Origin: Ww85 sp963745765
GTDB lineage: Bacteria > Desulfobacterota > Desulfobulbia > Desulfobulbales > Desulfocapsaceae
Direction: 5' to 3'
Assembly: GCA_963745765.1 (NCBI GenBank)
Contig: CAVUYQ010000020.1
Coordinates: 92,368 to 156,367, forward strand
Length of the DNA stretch: 64,000 bases
The position numbers and the translations under genes were made by a program. Under the pieces are notes generated by a model, which was not told the DNA's origin, ran no database searches, and worked only from the letters and a program-made list of their open reading frames with translations. Of the stretch, positions 34,955-44,326 are shown piece by piece (the stretch's first letter is position 1; every line of letters starts with the position of its first letter).

Positions 34955-36136
34955 TCATTCCTCCTGAAAGGCCTCCTGGTAAATAAAGCGGACATCAGCC
35001 TCACTGAGATCCCGGGGATTGGTGACAAAAAGCCGGGCCTGCTGCATGGCGCCGTCAACAAGAAGCGGCAGATCAGCTTCGTCGATTCCGTAATCCTGCA
35101 GCAGCCAGGACATATCAATCGCATCTTCAATATCCATTACAGCCTCAACTGCAAGAGGTGCCGCCTCAAGAGCGGACAGGCCCTCCGTATCCTTGCCCAG
35201 CAGTTCTGCAATCCTGGCATATTTATCAGGATTACCGGGTAAGTTGAAGTTCATAACATGAGGCAGCATCATCCCGTTGGTGCGGCCGTGAGTCATATGA
35301 TATTCGGTCCCCAATGGATAAGCGAGTGCGTGCACCGCCCCCAGTCCGCCGCTGGTGAAGGCAAGACCGGCAAGGGTCGCGGCAAGAGACATGTGATAAC
35401 GGGCTTCCATATTCGATCCTTTGGCACAGGCAATCGGAAGATAGATGCCGATCAGCCTGATTGCCTCTTCCGCCCAGAGATCTGAAAAAACGGTCGCATT
35501 CATCGACACATAGGTTTCAATCGCGTGAACCAGCGCATCAATGCCGGTATCGGCCGTAACGACCGGAGGCATGCTTACGGTCAATCGGGGATCGACAATG
35601 GCGACATCAGGCAGGGCAAAAGGGGTGAAGACGACGCTCTTTTTGTTCTGCGCTTCATCGGTCATAACCAGGACCCTGGTCACCTCGCTGCCCGTCCCTG
35701 CCGTCGTCGGCACAAGAATCATCGGCGCTCCTTTTTTCGGAACGGTATCAATGCCGATATAATCAAGGATGCTGCCCTGGTTGGCACTCAAAATGGATAT
35801 CCCCTTTGCCACATCAAGAGAGCTGCCTCCGCCGACTCCGACAATCACATCGCACCCCTCTGTCTTGAAGACGGCTGCACCGGCATCGATAATTTTCGAG
35901 GAGGGTTCGGGCTCAACCTTGTCATAGAGCACATAGGCAACACCTTTTGCCTGAAAAGAACCCTCGATGCTTTCCAGCAGACCGGCTGCAATTACCCCGG
36001 GATCGCTCACCAAAAGGACCTTGTTGCAGCGCAGATAAGCCACTTCAGCGGCAATAGCCGCGCTTGCCCCCACGCCCAGAATCACCTTGTTCGGGGAAAA
36101 TGCGATATGCGTTTTTACCTGGTATCCCTCACTCAT
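34955..36136 (-). CDS. Iron-containing (type III) alcohol dehydrogenase
   Basis: The 393-residue enzyme contains the NAD loop GVGGGSSLDVAKG, PTTAGTGSEVTRVLVM, and metal ligands in DTGIDALVHAIETY (Asp and His), GAVHALAYPLGTEYHMTHG (two His). A strong ribosome site AGGAGAGGG precedes the ATG. It oxidises primary or secondary alcohols or reduces aldehydes in the cytoplasm; substrates range from 1,2-propanediol and butanol to maleylacetate in relatives. Same-strand neighbour of the FGGY kinase. Confidence 0.92.
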   Translation of the reverse strand: MSEGYQVKTHIAFSPNKVILGVGASAAIAAEVAYLRCNKVLLVSDPGVIAAGLLESIEGSFQAKGVAYVLYDKVEPEPSSKIIDAGAAVFKTEGCDVIVGVGGGSSLDVAKGISILSANQGSILDYIGIDTVPKKGAPMILVPTTAGTGSEVTRVLVMTDEAQNKKSVVFTPFALPDVAIVDPRLTVSMPPVVTADTGIDALVHAIETYVSMNATVFSDLWAEEAIRLIGIYLPIACAKGSNMEARYHMSLAATLAGLAFTSGGLGAVHALAYPLGTEYHMTHGRTNGMMLPHVMNFNLPGNPDKYARIAELLGKDTEGLSALEAAPLAVEAVMDIEDAIDMSWLLQDYGIDEADLPLLVDGAMQQARLFVTNPRDLSEADVRFIYQEAFQEE

Positions 36137-36512
36137 TTCCCTCTCCTTTCTGAAATATAAATCATCAACCGTTACCTTGTTGAAAAAGCAATGATACGTT
36201 CAGCCGGATTTTTCTCCGGAATGCAGGAATACCATTATAGGAATTAAAAATAAACATGATATTTTATCTATTTAATGGCATCATCAGTGTTTGTAATCAT
36301 CAGGCATAGCACCTGTTATCGGCGTTTCCGGGTCGTCTTGGCCGGTGAAAACAAGACAGCTGCGCCACCGAAGAGAAAAACAGGTCTACCGGAAAAACTG
36401 CCTGCTCAGCTGTTTCGCCTGGAAGCATTTATCTTTTTGCCGGCTTTTACCATATTATTGAGGTTTATTCTACCGTGAGAATAAATGACGAAACCACCTG
36501 GGGCAGCCTATC
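36137..36512. other. Gene-free gap upstream of the alcohol dehydrogenase
   Basis: A 376-bp divergent region between the iron alcohol dehydrogenase and a small + strand membrane protein gene. It is AT-rich at 36240-36290 and should hold promoters for both. No repeat, hairpin or protein pattern was recognised. Confidence 0.4.
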
Positions 36513-36827
36513 ATGAAACGGTTTTCAAAAGCCATACGATCTATTCTTTACGCAACGTTTTTCCTGCTTGTTTCCGGCTTTGTCATCCTCTATTTCATCA
36601 ACGACCCGGCGGTGGCTTTGAAGGATATCCTTTTCTGGATTGGCGTTATACCGATAGCGTTCTTTTCGATCGGCACATTCGGTCATTTTTTCGGTAGAGG
36701 CAGGAGCAGCAGTCAACTGAGCCGCCCGAGTAATCAGAAGGTAAATGACCAGCAGGCAAAAACAGGTCTCAGCCTCACCTGGATTGGCGCCGGAATGCTT
36801 GTCTGGTTAATCAGTTACTTCCTCTGA
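36513..36827 (+). CDS. Small membrane protein of unknown function (104 aa)
   Basis: Three hydrophobic segments are visible: AIRSILYATFFLLVSGFVIL near the start, ILFWIGVIPIAFFSIGTFG and the C-terminal LTWIGAGMLVWLISYFL, separated by a polar linker rich in Ser, Gln and Asn (GRGRSSSQLSRPSNQ). Not a family I recognise. The following small membrane gene is on the same strand 99 bp away, so they may be expressed together. Confidence 0.55.
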   Translation: MKRFSKAIRSILYATFFLLVSGFVILYFINDPAVALKDILFWIGVIPIAFFSIGTFGHFFGRGRSSSQLSRPSNQKVNDQQAKTGLSLTWIGAGMLVWLISYFL

Positions 36828-36926
36828 GGACGCCGGCAGCAAGTGTTACAGCAATGATCTGCATGCCATCTGGTAAACAAAATTGGTTGCCTGGCGAATC
36901 TTCGTCATGCGGCCGGAGGAGAAGAG

Positions 36927-37172
36927 ATGCTTACAATCGAGTTGATTCGTGCGGCACTGGGATGGTGCATCGTGATAAACATGGGAATACTTCTCTGGTG
37001 GTTTTTCTGGTTCATACTGGCACACGATTTCATGTATCGATTCCATGGGAAATGGTTCAAGCTGAGCGTAGAACAGTTTGACGGGATCCACTACGCGGGC
37101 ATGGTGCTCTACAAGATAGCTATCTGGCTGTTCATTATCGTTCCTTATGCGACCCTGCATATCGTCGGATGA
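36927..37172 (+). CDS. Small membrane protein, DUF6868-like (81 aa)
   Basis: Two to three membrane helices (ALGWCIVINMGILLWWFFWF and AGMVLYKIAIWLFIIVPYAT) around the charged block HDFMYRFHGKWFKLSVEQFD. The pattern HGKWFKLS...FDxIHYAGM matches, from memory, the DUF6868 family of small bacterial membrane proteins of unknown function. Ends nine bases before the convergent enolase-superfamily gene. Confidence 0.68.
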   Translation: MLTIELIRAALGWCIVINMGILLWWFFWFILAHDFMYRFHGKWFKLSVEQFDGIHYAGMVLYKIAIWLFIIVPYATLHIVG

Positions 37173-37180
37173 CCGTCTTT

Positions 37181-38359
37181 TTACGCTAAACGCACTTTTT
37201 TAAGCACCTTCGGGTCGAGTTCAACACCGAGACCCGGCCGCTCCGGGAGTTCAATATCGCCGTTACGGTCGACCGTCAAAGGTTCCCGCACCAGATCGGT
37301 CATCAGCGCGTGCGCAGGAAAAACGGTCTCCGCCATGGAACCGTTGCGGACAGCCCCCAGCAGGTGTACCGCAGCCGCCACCGCGACCGCGGAACCGTGG
37401 ATGTGCGGGGCAATCGGCATATTCGCGGCCTGCGCCATGTGCGCGATCTTCAGCACTTCAGTAAGTCCGCCGGCCCAGGCAACATCCGGCTGCACGAAAT
37501 GAACAGCACGCGCACGAATGTAGTTATTGAAATCGACGATGCCATAGCTGCAGGTTTCGTATCCGGCAATGGCAATACCGACTTTAGAGGCGACCTCGAC
37601 ACTTCCCTCGACATCGTCCGGCCACACCGGCTCTTCGTACCAGTAGATGTCATACGGTTCCATTGCCCGTCCCATCTTGACCGCCGTGGCGACATCCCAG
37701 GCACCATTGGCATCCACCATCAACTTGATATCCGGACCGATGGCCTGCCGCACTGCAGCGACGCGCTCGATGTCCTGGGCCAGCGTCACTTCACACCTGC
37801 CCCGATTATCCATCACCCGCAACGGCGAAAGTTCTATCCCCGCATTACGGCCCACTTTCATCTTGACCGCACGAAAACCATGCGCGACATAGGCTTCCAT
37901 CTCCCTGACCAGTTCCCCCACCCCCTTGCCTTCTGCATAAAATCCGCCGGTAGCGTAGGCCGGAACTCGATTACGATATCCGCCCAGCAGTTTCCACAAC
38001 GGCATACCTGCCTGTTTGCCGCGCAGATCCCACAATGCTATATCGATGCCGCTTATCGCTGCAATAAGGATACCTCCGCGCCCGTGTTTGTAGGCGCGGC
38101 GATGCATCATTTCCCACAGGTATTCGATATTTCCGGCATCCTGCCCGATCAGGTAGCTGCGCAATTCATGTTCGATAACCTGTGCGGTTGAAGCCATCGG
38201 GCCGCCGAAATGCGCCGCTTCGCCCAGCCCCACGATCCCCTCATCGGTTTGGATTTCGACAAGCAGCGCCGGCTTGGTTGCCATGGTGTAGTTGGCATCG
38301 TAGATCGCCTCGGGCAGTGTCACCTCAACGGCAATGGTGCGGACGTCGGTTATGCGCAT
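37181..38359 (-). CDS. Mandelate racemase/muconate lactonizing enzyme family, probable acid-sugar dehydratase or cycloisomerase
   Basis: The 392-residue enzyme has the same catalytic set as the copy at 3 kb: KMK 166-168, D216 (VDANGAW), E242 (YEEP), E268 (GYE), D292 (QPDVAWAGG) and H319 or H321 (PHIHGSA). The HIHG spacing and insertions differ from the first copy, so the two probably serve different steps or substrates. A textbook ribosome site (GGAGG) precedes its ATG. Within Udh/Gli-type routes an enolase-superfamily protein acts as galactarolactone cycloisomerase; either copy could fill that role. Confidence 0.9.
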   Translation of the reverse strand: MRITDVRTIAVEVTLPEAIYDANYTMATKPALLVEIQTDEGIVGLGEAAHFGGPMASTAQVIEHELRSYLIGQDAGNIEYLWEMMHRRAYKHGRGGILIAAISGIDIALWDLRGKQAGMPLWKLLGGYRNRVPAYATGGFYAEGKGVGELVREMEAYVAHGFRAVKMKVGRNAGIELSPLRVMDNRGRCEVTLAQDIERVAAVRQAIGPDIKLMVDANGAWDVATAVKMGRAMEPYDIYWYEEPVWPDDVEGSVEVASKVGIAIAGYETCSYGIVDFNNYIRARAVHFVQPDVAWAGGLTEVLKIAHMAQAANMPIAPHIHGSAVAVAAAVHLLGAVRNGSMAETVFPAHALMTDLVREPLTVDRNGDIELPERPGLGVELDPKVLKKVRLA

Positions 38360-38651
38360 GAAAGGATACCTCCACGAAGATTTACTGTAATCTTTTGCCT
38401 TGGATTCATGAACATATGTTCAGGGCCCGTTTCCTGGCAATTTAGCAGCATCCTAATCGCAGACCCGAATGCAATCAACATTTTTTGAAGAGATACCCCT
38501 GTCAAAAGAAAAGCATTGTCAGGCCACCATTTACTATCGTCGCATTTTACAAATAAGGCTATGTTGCAGGACCGTCTTTTGTTCCTTGTTATATCTCTGA
38601 CGTAGCAAGGATTTGGAAAAATAGTAAAATTGAGATCCGCTGTAAGCCATC

Positions 38652-39347
38652 ATGTCCTTTGCCTACCAGATCAGAAGAAGTCGAAGAAGGAAGACCGTCG
38701 CCATCTGCGTGAAACCGGACTGTTCGGTGCGTGTTATGGTGCCTTTCATGCTGCCTGAAAAAAAGATCGAGACGCTGGTAAAGAAAAAGAGCAATTGGAT
38801 CAAGAGCAAAATTGCCCGCTTTCAGGAAATACAGAGCCAGCATAGAGAAAAGGAATACGTCACCGGGGAATCGTTAAGCTATCTTGGCATGACGCATCGG
38901 CTTGAGATTGTTTCAGGAGCGGCAGGGGAAGTTAAACGGGAACAGGGTTTTTTTCATGTCCAGGTAGCCACTGACGTAAATGACGAGGAGCGCAAACCAT
39001 ACATAAAGGAGCGGCTGGAGTCCTGGTACCGGGAACATGCCCTGGAGTACTTACGTGAACAAAGCGGACGATACGCAAAAGAGATAGGGGTTGTACCGTC
39101 TTCAATTGGAATAAAAGGATACCGCAGCAGGTGGGGAACCTGTCATAGCGATGGACGGATCTATTTCAACTGGAGAATCATCCTGGCTCCCCCTTCTGTC
39201 GTTAATTACCTGGTGGTGCACGAGCTTTGTCACCTATTGCAGGCTGATCATTCCAAGAACTTCTGGCGTTGCGTCGAAAGCGTGTTGCCGGACTATGCCG
39301 AAAGACGGAAATGGCTGAAGGCACATGGCAGCTGGCTGGAGATATAA
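38652..39347 (+). CDS. YgjP-like (DUF45) zinc metallopeptidase
   Basis: A 231-residue cytoplasmic protein with the metalloprotease motif VHELCHLLQADHSKNFW (HExxH plus a downstream His) near residue 188, preceded by GYRSRWGTCHSDGRIYFNWR, a hallmark of the YgjP/M48-like DUF45 family. Function in the cell is not well defined; relatives include SprT-like and WLM proteins. No signal peptide or membrane segment. It stands alone on the + strand ahead of the SPFH pair, with a repeat half-element in the gap. Confidence 0.85.
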   Translation: MSFAYQIRRSRRRKTVAICVKPDCSVRVMVPFMLPEKKIETLVKKKSNWIKSKIARFQEIQSQHREKEYVTGESLSYLGMTHRLEIVSGAAGEVKREQGFFHVQVATDVNDEERKPYIKERLESWYREHALEYLREQSGRYAKEIGVVPSSIGIKGYRSRWGTCHSDGRIYFNWRIILAPPSVVNYLVVHELCHLLQADHSKNFWRCVESVLPDYAERRKWLKAHGSWLEI

Positions 39348-39422
39348 TTGAGGTCCCAGATTGAAAATAGAGAGACCTAATTCATTTCCTGTCACTTGAT
39401 TGTAACCCTTAGTATATGACTT

Positions 39423-39449
39423 GATAACAGAGATAAGTATACTGTCACC
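39423..39449. repeat. Half copy of a GGTGACAGTATACTTA inverted-repeat element (family D)
   Basis: 27 bases, ending TAAGTATACTGTCACC, match one arm of the element at 49699-49785 at 26 of 27 positions. The other arm is not seen here. It is located in the 270-bp gap between the peptidase and SPFH genes (39348-39617). Confidence 0.65.
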
Positions 39450-39617
39450 CAATTACCCTAATTACCATTTTGCGGAGCGAGGAATATCTGGCACAATACG
39501 AATAAGGGTCAGGCTGATTATTGTCGATAAAGTGCAGGGCTAACAGTATCGTATGCGGTAGTGGTGAAACTACTTGAGCATTTGAAGCATCTGCCAGAAC
39601 AGGAGAAGGGGGACGTC

Positions 39618-41159
39618 ATGGCTGAGGAGGAATCAAAAGAGATTGTTCAGACCAAGAAGACAAAAAAACCTCGCATGAGAATAGCAAAGCTGCCGAAACT
39701 GCCGTTTCTGCCAGTACTTCTTGTCGCCGGTTTGATCGGGACGTTTCTCTTTGTCTGGTATTTCTGCCGGATTGAACCCGGAGCTGACGAGATTGCGGTA
39801 TTGATTCGCAAGACCGGTGAGGAGCTGGCTCCAGGCCAGGTTATAGCGCTTGATACAAGCCGGCAGGGCATCCAGCTCGATGTGCTTGCCGAGGGCCGAT
39901 ATTTTAAAAATCCCTATACCTGGAGCTGGAAAATTCACCGTATTCTCGATGTCCCGGCAGGTAAGCTCGGTGTCATGACCAGGCTGTATGGCGAAGAACT
40001 GCCTCCCGGCAGCATCATCGCCGGAGATAATCAACGCGGCATTGTCAAAGAGATCCTGCGGCCCGGTAAATACCGTATCAATCCGTACGCTTATCATGTC
40101 GCCCTGTTTGATGCGATCAGCATACGTCCCGGCAGTGTCGGCGTGGTTACCACGTTGACCGGTGAGGATGTCCTGAACAATGAGGTGCCGATGGGAGAAC
40201 GGAATACCTTCATGGTGAAAGACGGCCTGAAGGGTGTCTCCGGCAGGTTGCTCGACCCTGGTACCCACTATCTGAACCCCTATATGTTTAATACCGTCGA
40301 GGTGAATACTCAAAGCCAGCGTTTTGAAATGTCTGGTGGCGATGTCATCAACTTCCTGACGCTTGATGGCTTTTCCGTCTCCGTGGAAGGTACAATAGAA
40401 TTTGGCATAGAACGCAACGAGGCCGCCTTTCTAACCCACCGGGTCGGTGATATGGAGGACATTGTTAAAAAGATCATCCTGCCGCGGGCTCGGGGATTCA
40501 GCCGTATTGAGGGCAGTAAACATCCAGCTGTTAACTTTATCGTTGGTGAAACCAGGCAGAAGTTTCAGTCTGATCTCGAGAGCCATCTTCGCTCAAAATC
40601 AAAGGGCTGGGGGGTTGATATCAAGTCGGTCCTCGTCCGTAAGATCATCGTGCCGGACGAGATTGCCAGCATCAACAGAGATCGAGAGTTAGCTGTGCAG
40701 GATGCAGCCAAGTATGAGCAGCAGATTGTCCAGGCAAAATCTAAAGCGGAGTTGACCAAGCAGGAGATGCTGGCTATCCAGAGCAAAGAAAAGGTCGAGG
40801 CTGATACCAAACGAATCCGGGCAGTTATCGACGCCCAGCAGGATCAGTCGGTTCGACTGATTGCGGCTGAAAAGGAACTGGGCGTGGCAAAACTGGAATA
40901 TGAGGCGGCACTGTTTCAGGCAGAGGCTATTTTACTCACGGCAGATGGAGAAAAGGATGCAATCAAAGCCCAGAATGAAGCAGAAGCTGCGGTATTGGCA
41001 AGCCGGGTAACCGCGATGGGCGGAGGTGAGAATTTTGCCCGCTACACGCTTTATGAAAAGGTCGGTCCGCAGATACATTCTGTTCTGAGCAGTGATTCGG
41101 CCAAGGGGTTGGGCAACATTTTCAGCACCTTTGCTCCTGTCGAGGGAGGTGCAAAATGA
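39618..41159 (+). CDS. Membrane SPFH/band-7 protein with three N-terminal repeats
   Basis: About 513 residues from the ATG at 39618, which has GGGGGA eight bases ahead; an upstream ATG (39561) has no ribosome site. A membrane helix (PFLPVLLVAGLIGTFLFVWY, about 30-49) is followed by three copies of a ~57-residue module (about 55-111, 112-167, 169-231), each with a G-V-x-T/R-x-GE start and an LxPGxYxxNPY end. A band-7 domain and a long charged coiled coil (about 370-470) follow, ending near GGAK. Such proteins form membrane microdomain scaffolds. The gene overlaps the next SPFH gene by 4 bp, so the two should form a hetero-complex. Confidence 0.85.
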   Translation: MAEEESKEIVQTKKTKKPRMRIAKLPKLPFLPVLLVAGLIGTFLFVWYFCRIEPGADEIAVLIRKTGEELAPGQVIALDTSRQGIQLDVLAEGRYFKNPYTWSWKIHRILDVPAGKLGVMTRLYGEELPPGSIIAGDNQRGIVKEILRPGKYRINPYAYHVALFDAISIRPGSVGVVTTLTGEDVLNNEVPMGERNTFMVKDGLKGVSGRLLDPGTHYLNPYMFNTVEVNTQSQRFEMSGGDVINFLTLDGFSVSVEGTIEFGIERNEAAFLTHRVGDMEDIVKKIILPRARGFSRIEGSKHPAVNFIVGETRQKFQSDLESHLRSKSKGWGVDIKSVLVRKIIVPDEIASINRDRELAVQDAAKYEQQIVQAKSKAELTKQEMLAIQSKEKVEADTKRIRAVIDAQQDQSVRLIAAEKELGVAKLEYEAALFQAEAILLTADGEKDAIKAQNEAEAAVLASRVTAMGGGENFARYTLYEKVGPQIHSVLSSDSAKGLGNIFSTFAPVEGGAK

Positions 41160-42862
41160 AAAGAATAGTTAAATTTGCCGTCATCACCATTATCTTTCTG
41201 GCCCTCGCAGAGGTTGTCTGGCTTTGGGGATTCTGTCGTTTTTACGTCGGCCCCAACGAGATGGCCATCGTTACCGCCAAAAATGGCGATCCCCTTGAGC
41301 CGAAGCAGATTCTGGCCCGGCCGGGCCAGAAAGGAATTCAGGAAGAGACATTGGGCGAGGGACGTCATTTTCTGAATCCGGTCTTTTACGAAAGAAAGAT
41401 TGTCAAGGCGATTATCATCCCGCCGGGCAAGGTGGCTGTGGTGACTTCCAAGGTCGGCAGTATCCTGGCTGAGGGCGAGTTTATTGCCAACCGCGGCCAG
41501 AAGGGTACCTGGCACAGCGTTCTCGGGCCGGGGAAATATCGTATGAATCCTTATGGATATGATATAGCTATTGTCGATGCCATCTCTATCCCGATCGGTT
41601 ATGCCGGCGTCATCACCTCACTCTCCGGAGAGCAGGCGGCAAGCGGGCAATTCGCTGAAGTGGGGCAAAAGGGTGTACGAAAGGATATACTGCAGCCGGG
41701 TCTCTATTATGTGAATCCCAAAGAGTATAAGGTGGATGTCCTGGAAATCGGTATCAACCAGGTTTCTCTGCTGGGACGCAGCGGCGGTAAGGTTGTTACC
41801 AAAGCGAGGCAGCTTGGTCAGAATGAAGCGTTAAACGAGTTGCAGTCGGCCGTGCTTCAGAAACAGGAGGCAAAGCGCCAGGATTATTTCAGCAAACGCT
41901 CGCCTTCAGGCCAGGGCCAGAAAGCACCCCGCGGACAACAGGTCGACCTTGATGCCGGAAAACCGCTGGCAAGCGCCGCCCCGCTGCCGCTGGAAGAGGG
42001 AGAGATGAACCTGACCGAGCTGGTCAGCTTCCCTTCCCGGGATGGTTTTCAGATCAGCCTTGACATGACCGTTGAGTTCGAACTCTCACCTGACAGAATA
42101 GCCGGTATTTTCCGACGATATGGCGATCTGCCGGCCGTCGTTGACAAGATCATCATGCCGCAGATCACGTCAATTTCGCGGAACAAGGGTTCGGAATATC
42201 GGGCCAAGGATTTTATTGTAGGCGAAGGGCGGGAGAAGTTTCAGAACGATCTGACGATTTCTCTCGAACAGACCCTTGGTGCCAAGGATATCCATATCTA
42301 CAATGCGCTTATCCGCCATGTAGAAGTTCCAGATGAAATCCGGGAACCGATTCAGCAGGCCAGTATTGCCGTGGAGCAGGACCTGACCAATAAGGAACGT
42401 CAGAACACCGCCCGCAAGCAGGCGGAACTGAACACCGAGCTTTCCCTTATCAAGCAGCGGGGAGAACAGGTTATTCAGGAAACGGAGAAAATTAAGGCCG
42501 AGATTGGTGCGGACCTCGGTAAACAGGTTGCGGAGATTGCGGCGGAGACCCTCAAAAAAACTGCGGAGATCAAGAAAGAGACCGCCGGAATCACCGCCAA
42601 CCGGGCACGGGTGCTCGGACAGGCCGATGCCTCTGCCCTGCAGAAGGTTGATGGTGAAAGGGCCAAAGGTCTGCAGATGAAAACCGCGGTTTTCAATGAT
42701 CCAGTGGCCTACTCGCAATGGCGGTTTGCCGATACCCTTAATCCGGAGATGAAACTGAACATCATTCACGCCGGTGAAGGAACGCTCTGGACCGACCTTG
42801 AGAAAACCGGTTTTGCCGAGCTCGGCGGAGCGAAGCAGTTAAAATCAGGTAAAATTGATTAA
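41156..42862 (+). CDS. Second membrane SPFH/band-7 protein, partner of the upstream gene
   Basis: 568 residues with an N-terminal membrane helix (KFAVITIIFLALAEVVWLWG), three repeats of the same ~57-residue module (31-87, 88-144, 146-200), a long polar insert with KRSPSGQGQKAPRGQQ (about 210-285), an SPFH domain (about 286-400) and an Ala/Glu/Lys-rich coiled coil (about 410-510). The C-terminal region ends TLWTDLEKTGFAELGGA. Start ATG overlaps the upstream stop (ATGA), implying translational coupling. Related to the first protein but differing in insert and tail, so a stomatin/prohibitin-like hetero-oligomer at the inner membrane is likely. Function unknown. Confidence 0.85.
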   Translation: MKRIVKFAVITIIFLALAEVVWLWGFCRFYVGPNEMAIVTAKNGDPLEPKQILARPGQKGIQEETLGEGRHFLNPVFYERKIVKAIIIPPGKVAVVTSKVGSILAEGEFIANRGQKGTWHSVLGPGKYRMNPYGYDIAIVDAISIPIGYAGVITSLSGEQAASGQFAEVGQKGVRKDILQPGLYYVNPKEYKVDVLEIGINQVSLLGRSGGKVVTKARQLGQNEALNELQSAVLQKQEAKRQDYFSKRSPSGQGQKAPRGQQVDLDAGKPLASAAPLPLEEGEMNLTELVSFPSRDGFQISLDMTVEFELSPDRIAGIFRRYGDLPAVVDKIIMPQITSISRNKGSEYRAKDFIVGEGREKFQNDLTISLEQTLGAKDIHIYNALIRHVEVPDEIREPIQQASIAVEQDLTNKERQNTARKQAELNTELSLIKQRGEQVIQETEKIKAEIGADLGKQVAEIAAETLKKTAEIKKETAGITANRARVLGQADASALQKVDGERAKGLQMKTAVFNDPVAYSQWRFADTLNPEMKLNIIHAGEGTLWTDLEKTGFAELGGAKQLKSGKID

Positions 42863-42974
42863 ATTTTGATAGGGAGAGGTAGTCGCCCTTTGAGGGGGGA
42901 TACTGGTTTTCTTCCGATATATCAATAGGTCCAATGAGCAGGTAACCTAAAGTATAGTGGTTGTCCAGTTTACT

Positions 42975-43679
42975 TCACCTGTGAGATTTACCAACACCGC
43001 GCATTCCTCGATACCATTTGGACAAAATGGCCGGCGGTATGCCGAGACCATAGCCGCAGACGATAAGCTGGTTGATGAGGGTTGTTCGCACTATGCCCAT
43101 ATTCCGCCAGCGACGGGGGGAGGTTGTTGCCCGTTCGGGAAGAATAAAGATCTTCCCTTTTCTCTTCATTTTTCTCATGAAGACAAAATCCTCCATAATC
43201 TCCATCTCCGGAAAACCCCCGATGGCGTAAAACATCTGGCGATGGGTAAACAGGGCCTGGTCACCGTAGGGGAGATGCAGAAAGCGGGAACGCAGATTAG
43301 CCAAACGGGCGATGGCGGCCAGACTTTTGGAGGGGCTGTCTATGGCCAGAGAAAAGGCACCGGCTGCGACATTCGGTCGGTTGATGGCCCCGAGTATGAG
43401 CATAGGAAAATCGTCTGGAAGCAGGGTGTCCGCATGGAGAAAGAGCAGCACTTTGCCTGTTGCTTCGCTGGCTCCGTGATTCATCTGTCTCGCCCGCCCT
43501 TTATCGCTGGTAATAGCTTTACAACCGGCCTCCCGGGCTAAAGCCAGGGTTGTGTCGCTGCTCCCACCGTCGACGACAATCACCTCGCAGTTTTTTCTCT
43601 GTTGCAGACAGGAAAGAGTTTTGCCAAGAACGTCTTCCTCGTTCAGGGTGGGAATAATGATCGAGATGGCTACGGTCAC
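42975..43679 (-). CDS. GT2-fold glycosyltransferase (TIGR04283-like)
   Basis: 234 residues: SIIIPTLNEEDVLGKTLSCL, VVDGGSSDTTLALAREAGCK (nucleotide-sugar loop), LLFLHADTLLPDD (metal-binding position of the DxD motif), and LPYGDQALFTHRQMFYAIGG. This matches the short GT2 proteins of TIGR04283, which often accompany TIGR04282 proteins and in some bacteria sit in arsenosugar-type clusters. Its ATG overlaps the stop of the upstream TIGR04282-like gene by 4 bp. It is the last gene of a seven-gene reverse operon. Donor and acceptor are unknown. Confidence 0.87.
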   Translation of the reverse strand: MTVAISIIIPTLNEEDVLGKTLSCLQQRKNCEVIVVDGGSSDTTLALAREAGCKAITSDKGRARQMNHGASEATGKVLLFLHADTLLPDDFPMLILGAINRPNVAAGAFSLAIDSPSKSLAAIARLANLRSRFLHLPYGDQALFTHRQMFYAIGGFPEMEIMEDFVFMRKMKRKGKIFILPERATTSPRRWRNMGIVRTTLINQLIVCGYGLGIPPAILSKWYRGMRGVGKSHR

Positions 43680-44310
43680 AGCAAACCCCTCTTCCGGGCC
43701 AAGATAAGGTCTGCTGGAAGATCGATGTCTCGAAGCGTTGGCAGGACTGCAACTTCATAGCCCGCCTTTTCAAGGCGGCTGAGCGTAGCAGCAAAGAGTT
43801 CTCCGGTGGACCAGTGCGTCTCCTCAAAGAGCAGGGGATACAGTTGCAGAGCCTGATTTGCGACCATGCCAATAAGGTAATAACCGCCGTCCCGACTGGG
43901 GCCAATGACGACATCTCTGGTCAACAGGGAGAAAAAGGCCTGCTGCAGCAGGTCGGCGGTGATATCCGGAATATCGGTGCCGATAAGAACTACTTTTTCG
44001 GCACCGGCCTCAATTGAGTGTTCAAAGGCCGAGCGCATCCTTTGGCCGAGATCACCTTCTGCCTGCTTTACACAGTTCATCGACGACCCAGCCAGAAGGT
44101 GATCTTTTCCCTGTTGCCTCCGGCATAGTGCACAACGGTTGCAATGCCTGAACACTCGGTGAGCAACTTCGCCTGGTGAGCAATTCTTTCGGTGAGCCGC
44201 TTTTGCAGCAGCGCAGCCCCATCCGCGCCAAGTTCTCCAATAAGCCTGGTCTTGGTCTTCCCGGCTTCAGGGTATCTGGTAAAGAGCAACAGATGGCAGT
44301 TGGTCCACAT
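43676..44310 (-). pseudogene. TIGR04282 (DUF2064)-type nucleotide-diphospho-sugar transferase, one frameshift
   Basis: Two frames join into a ~211-residue protein: FTRYPEAGKTKTRLIGELGA at the N-terminus, then VLIGTDIPDIT and PSRDGGYYLIGM, the marks of the DUF2064/TIGR04282 family with a GT-A/cofC-like fold. The break is near 44097, where one missing base would give WLGSSMNCVKQAEGDLGQRM. Single lesion with intact motifs; sequence error is possible. It follows the APH-like gene by 16 bp and overlaps the TIGR04283 gene by 4 bp. Confidence 0.82.
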
Positions 44311-44326
44311 ATTTTCGGCAGAAGGG

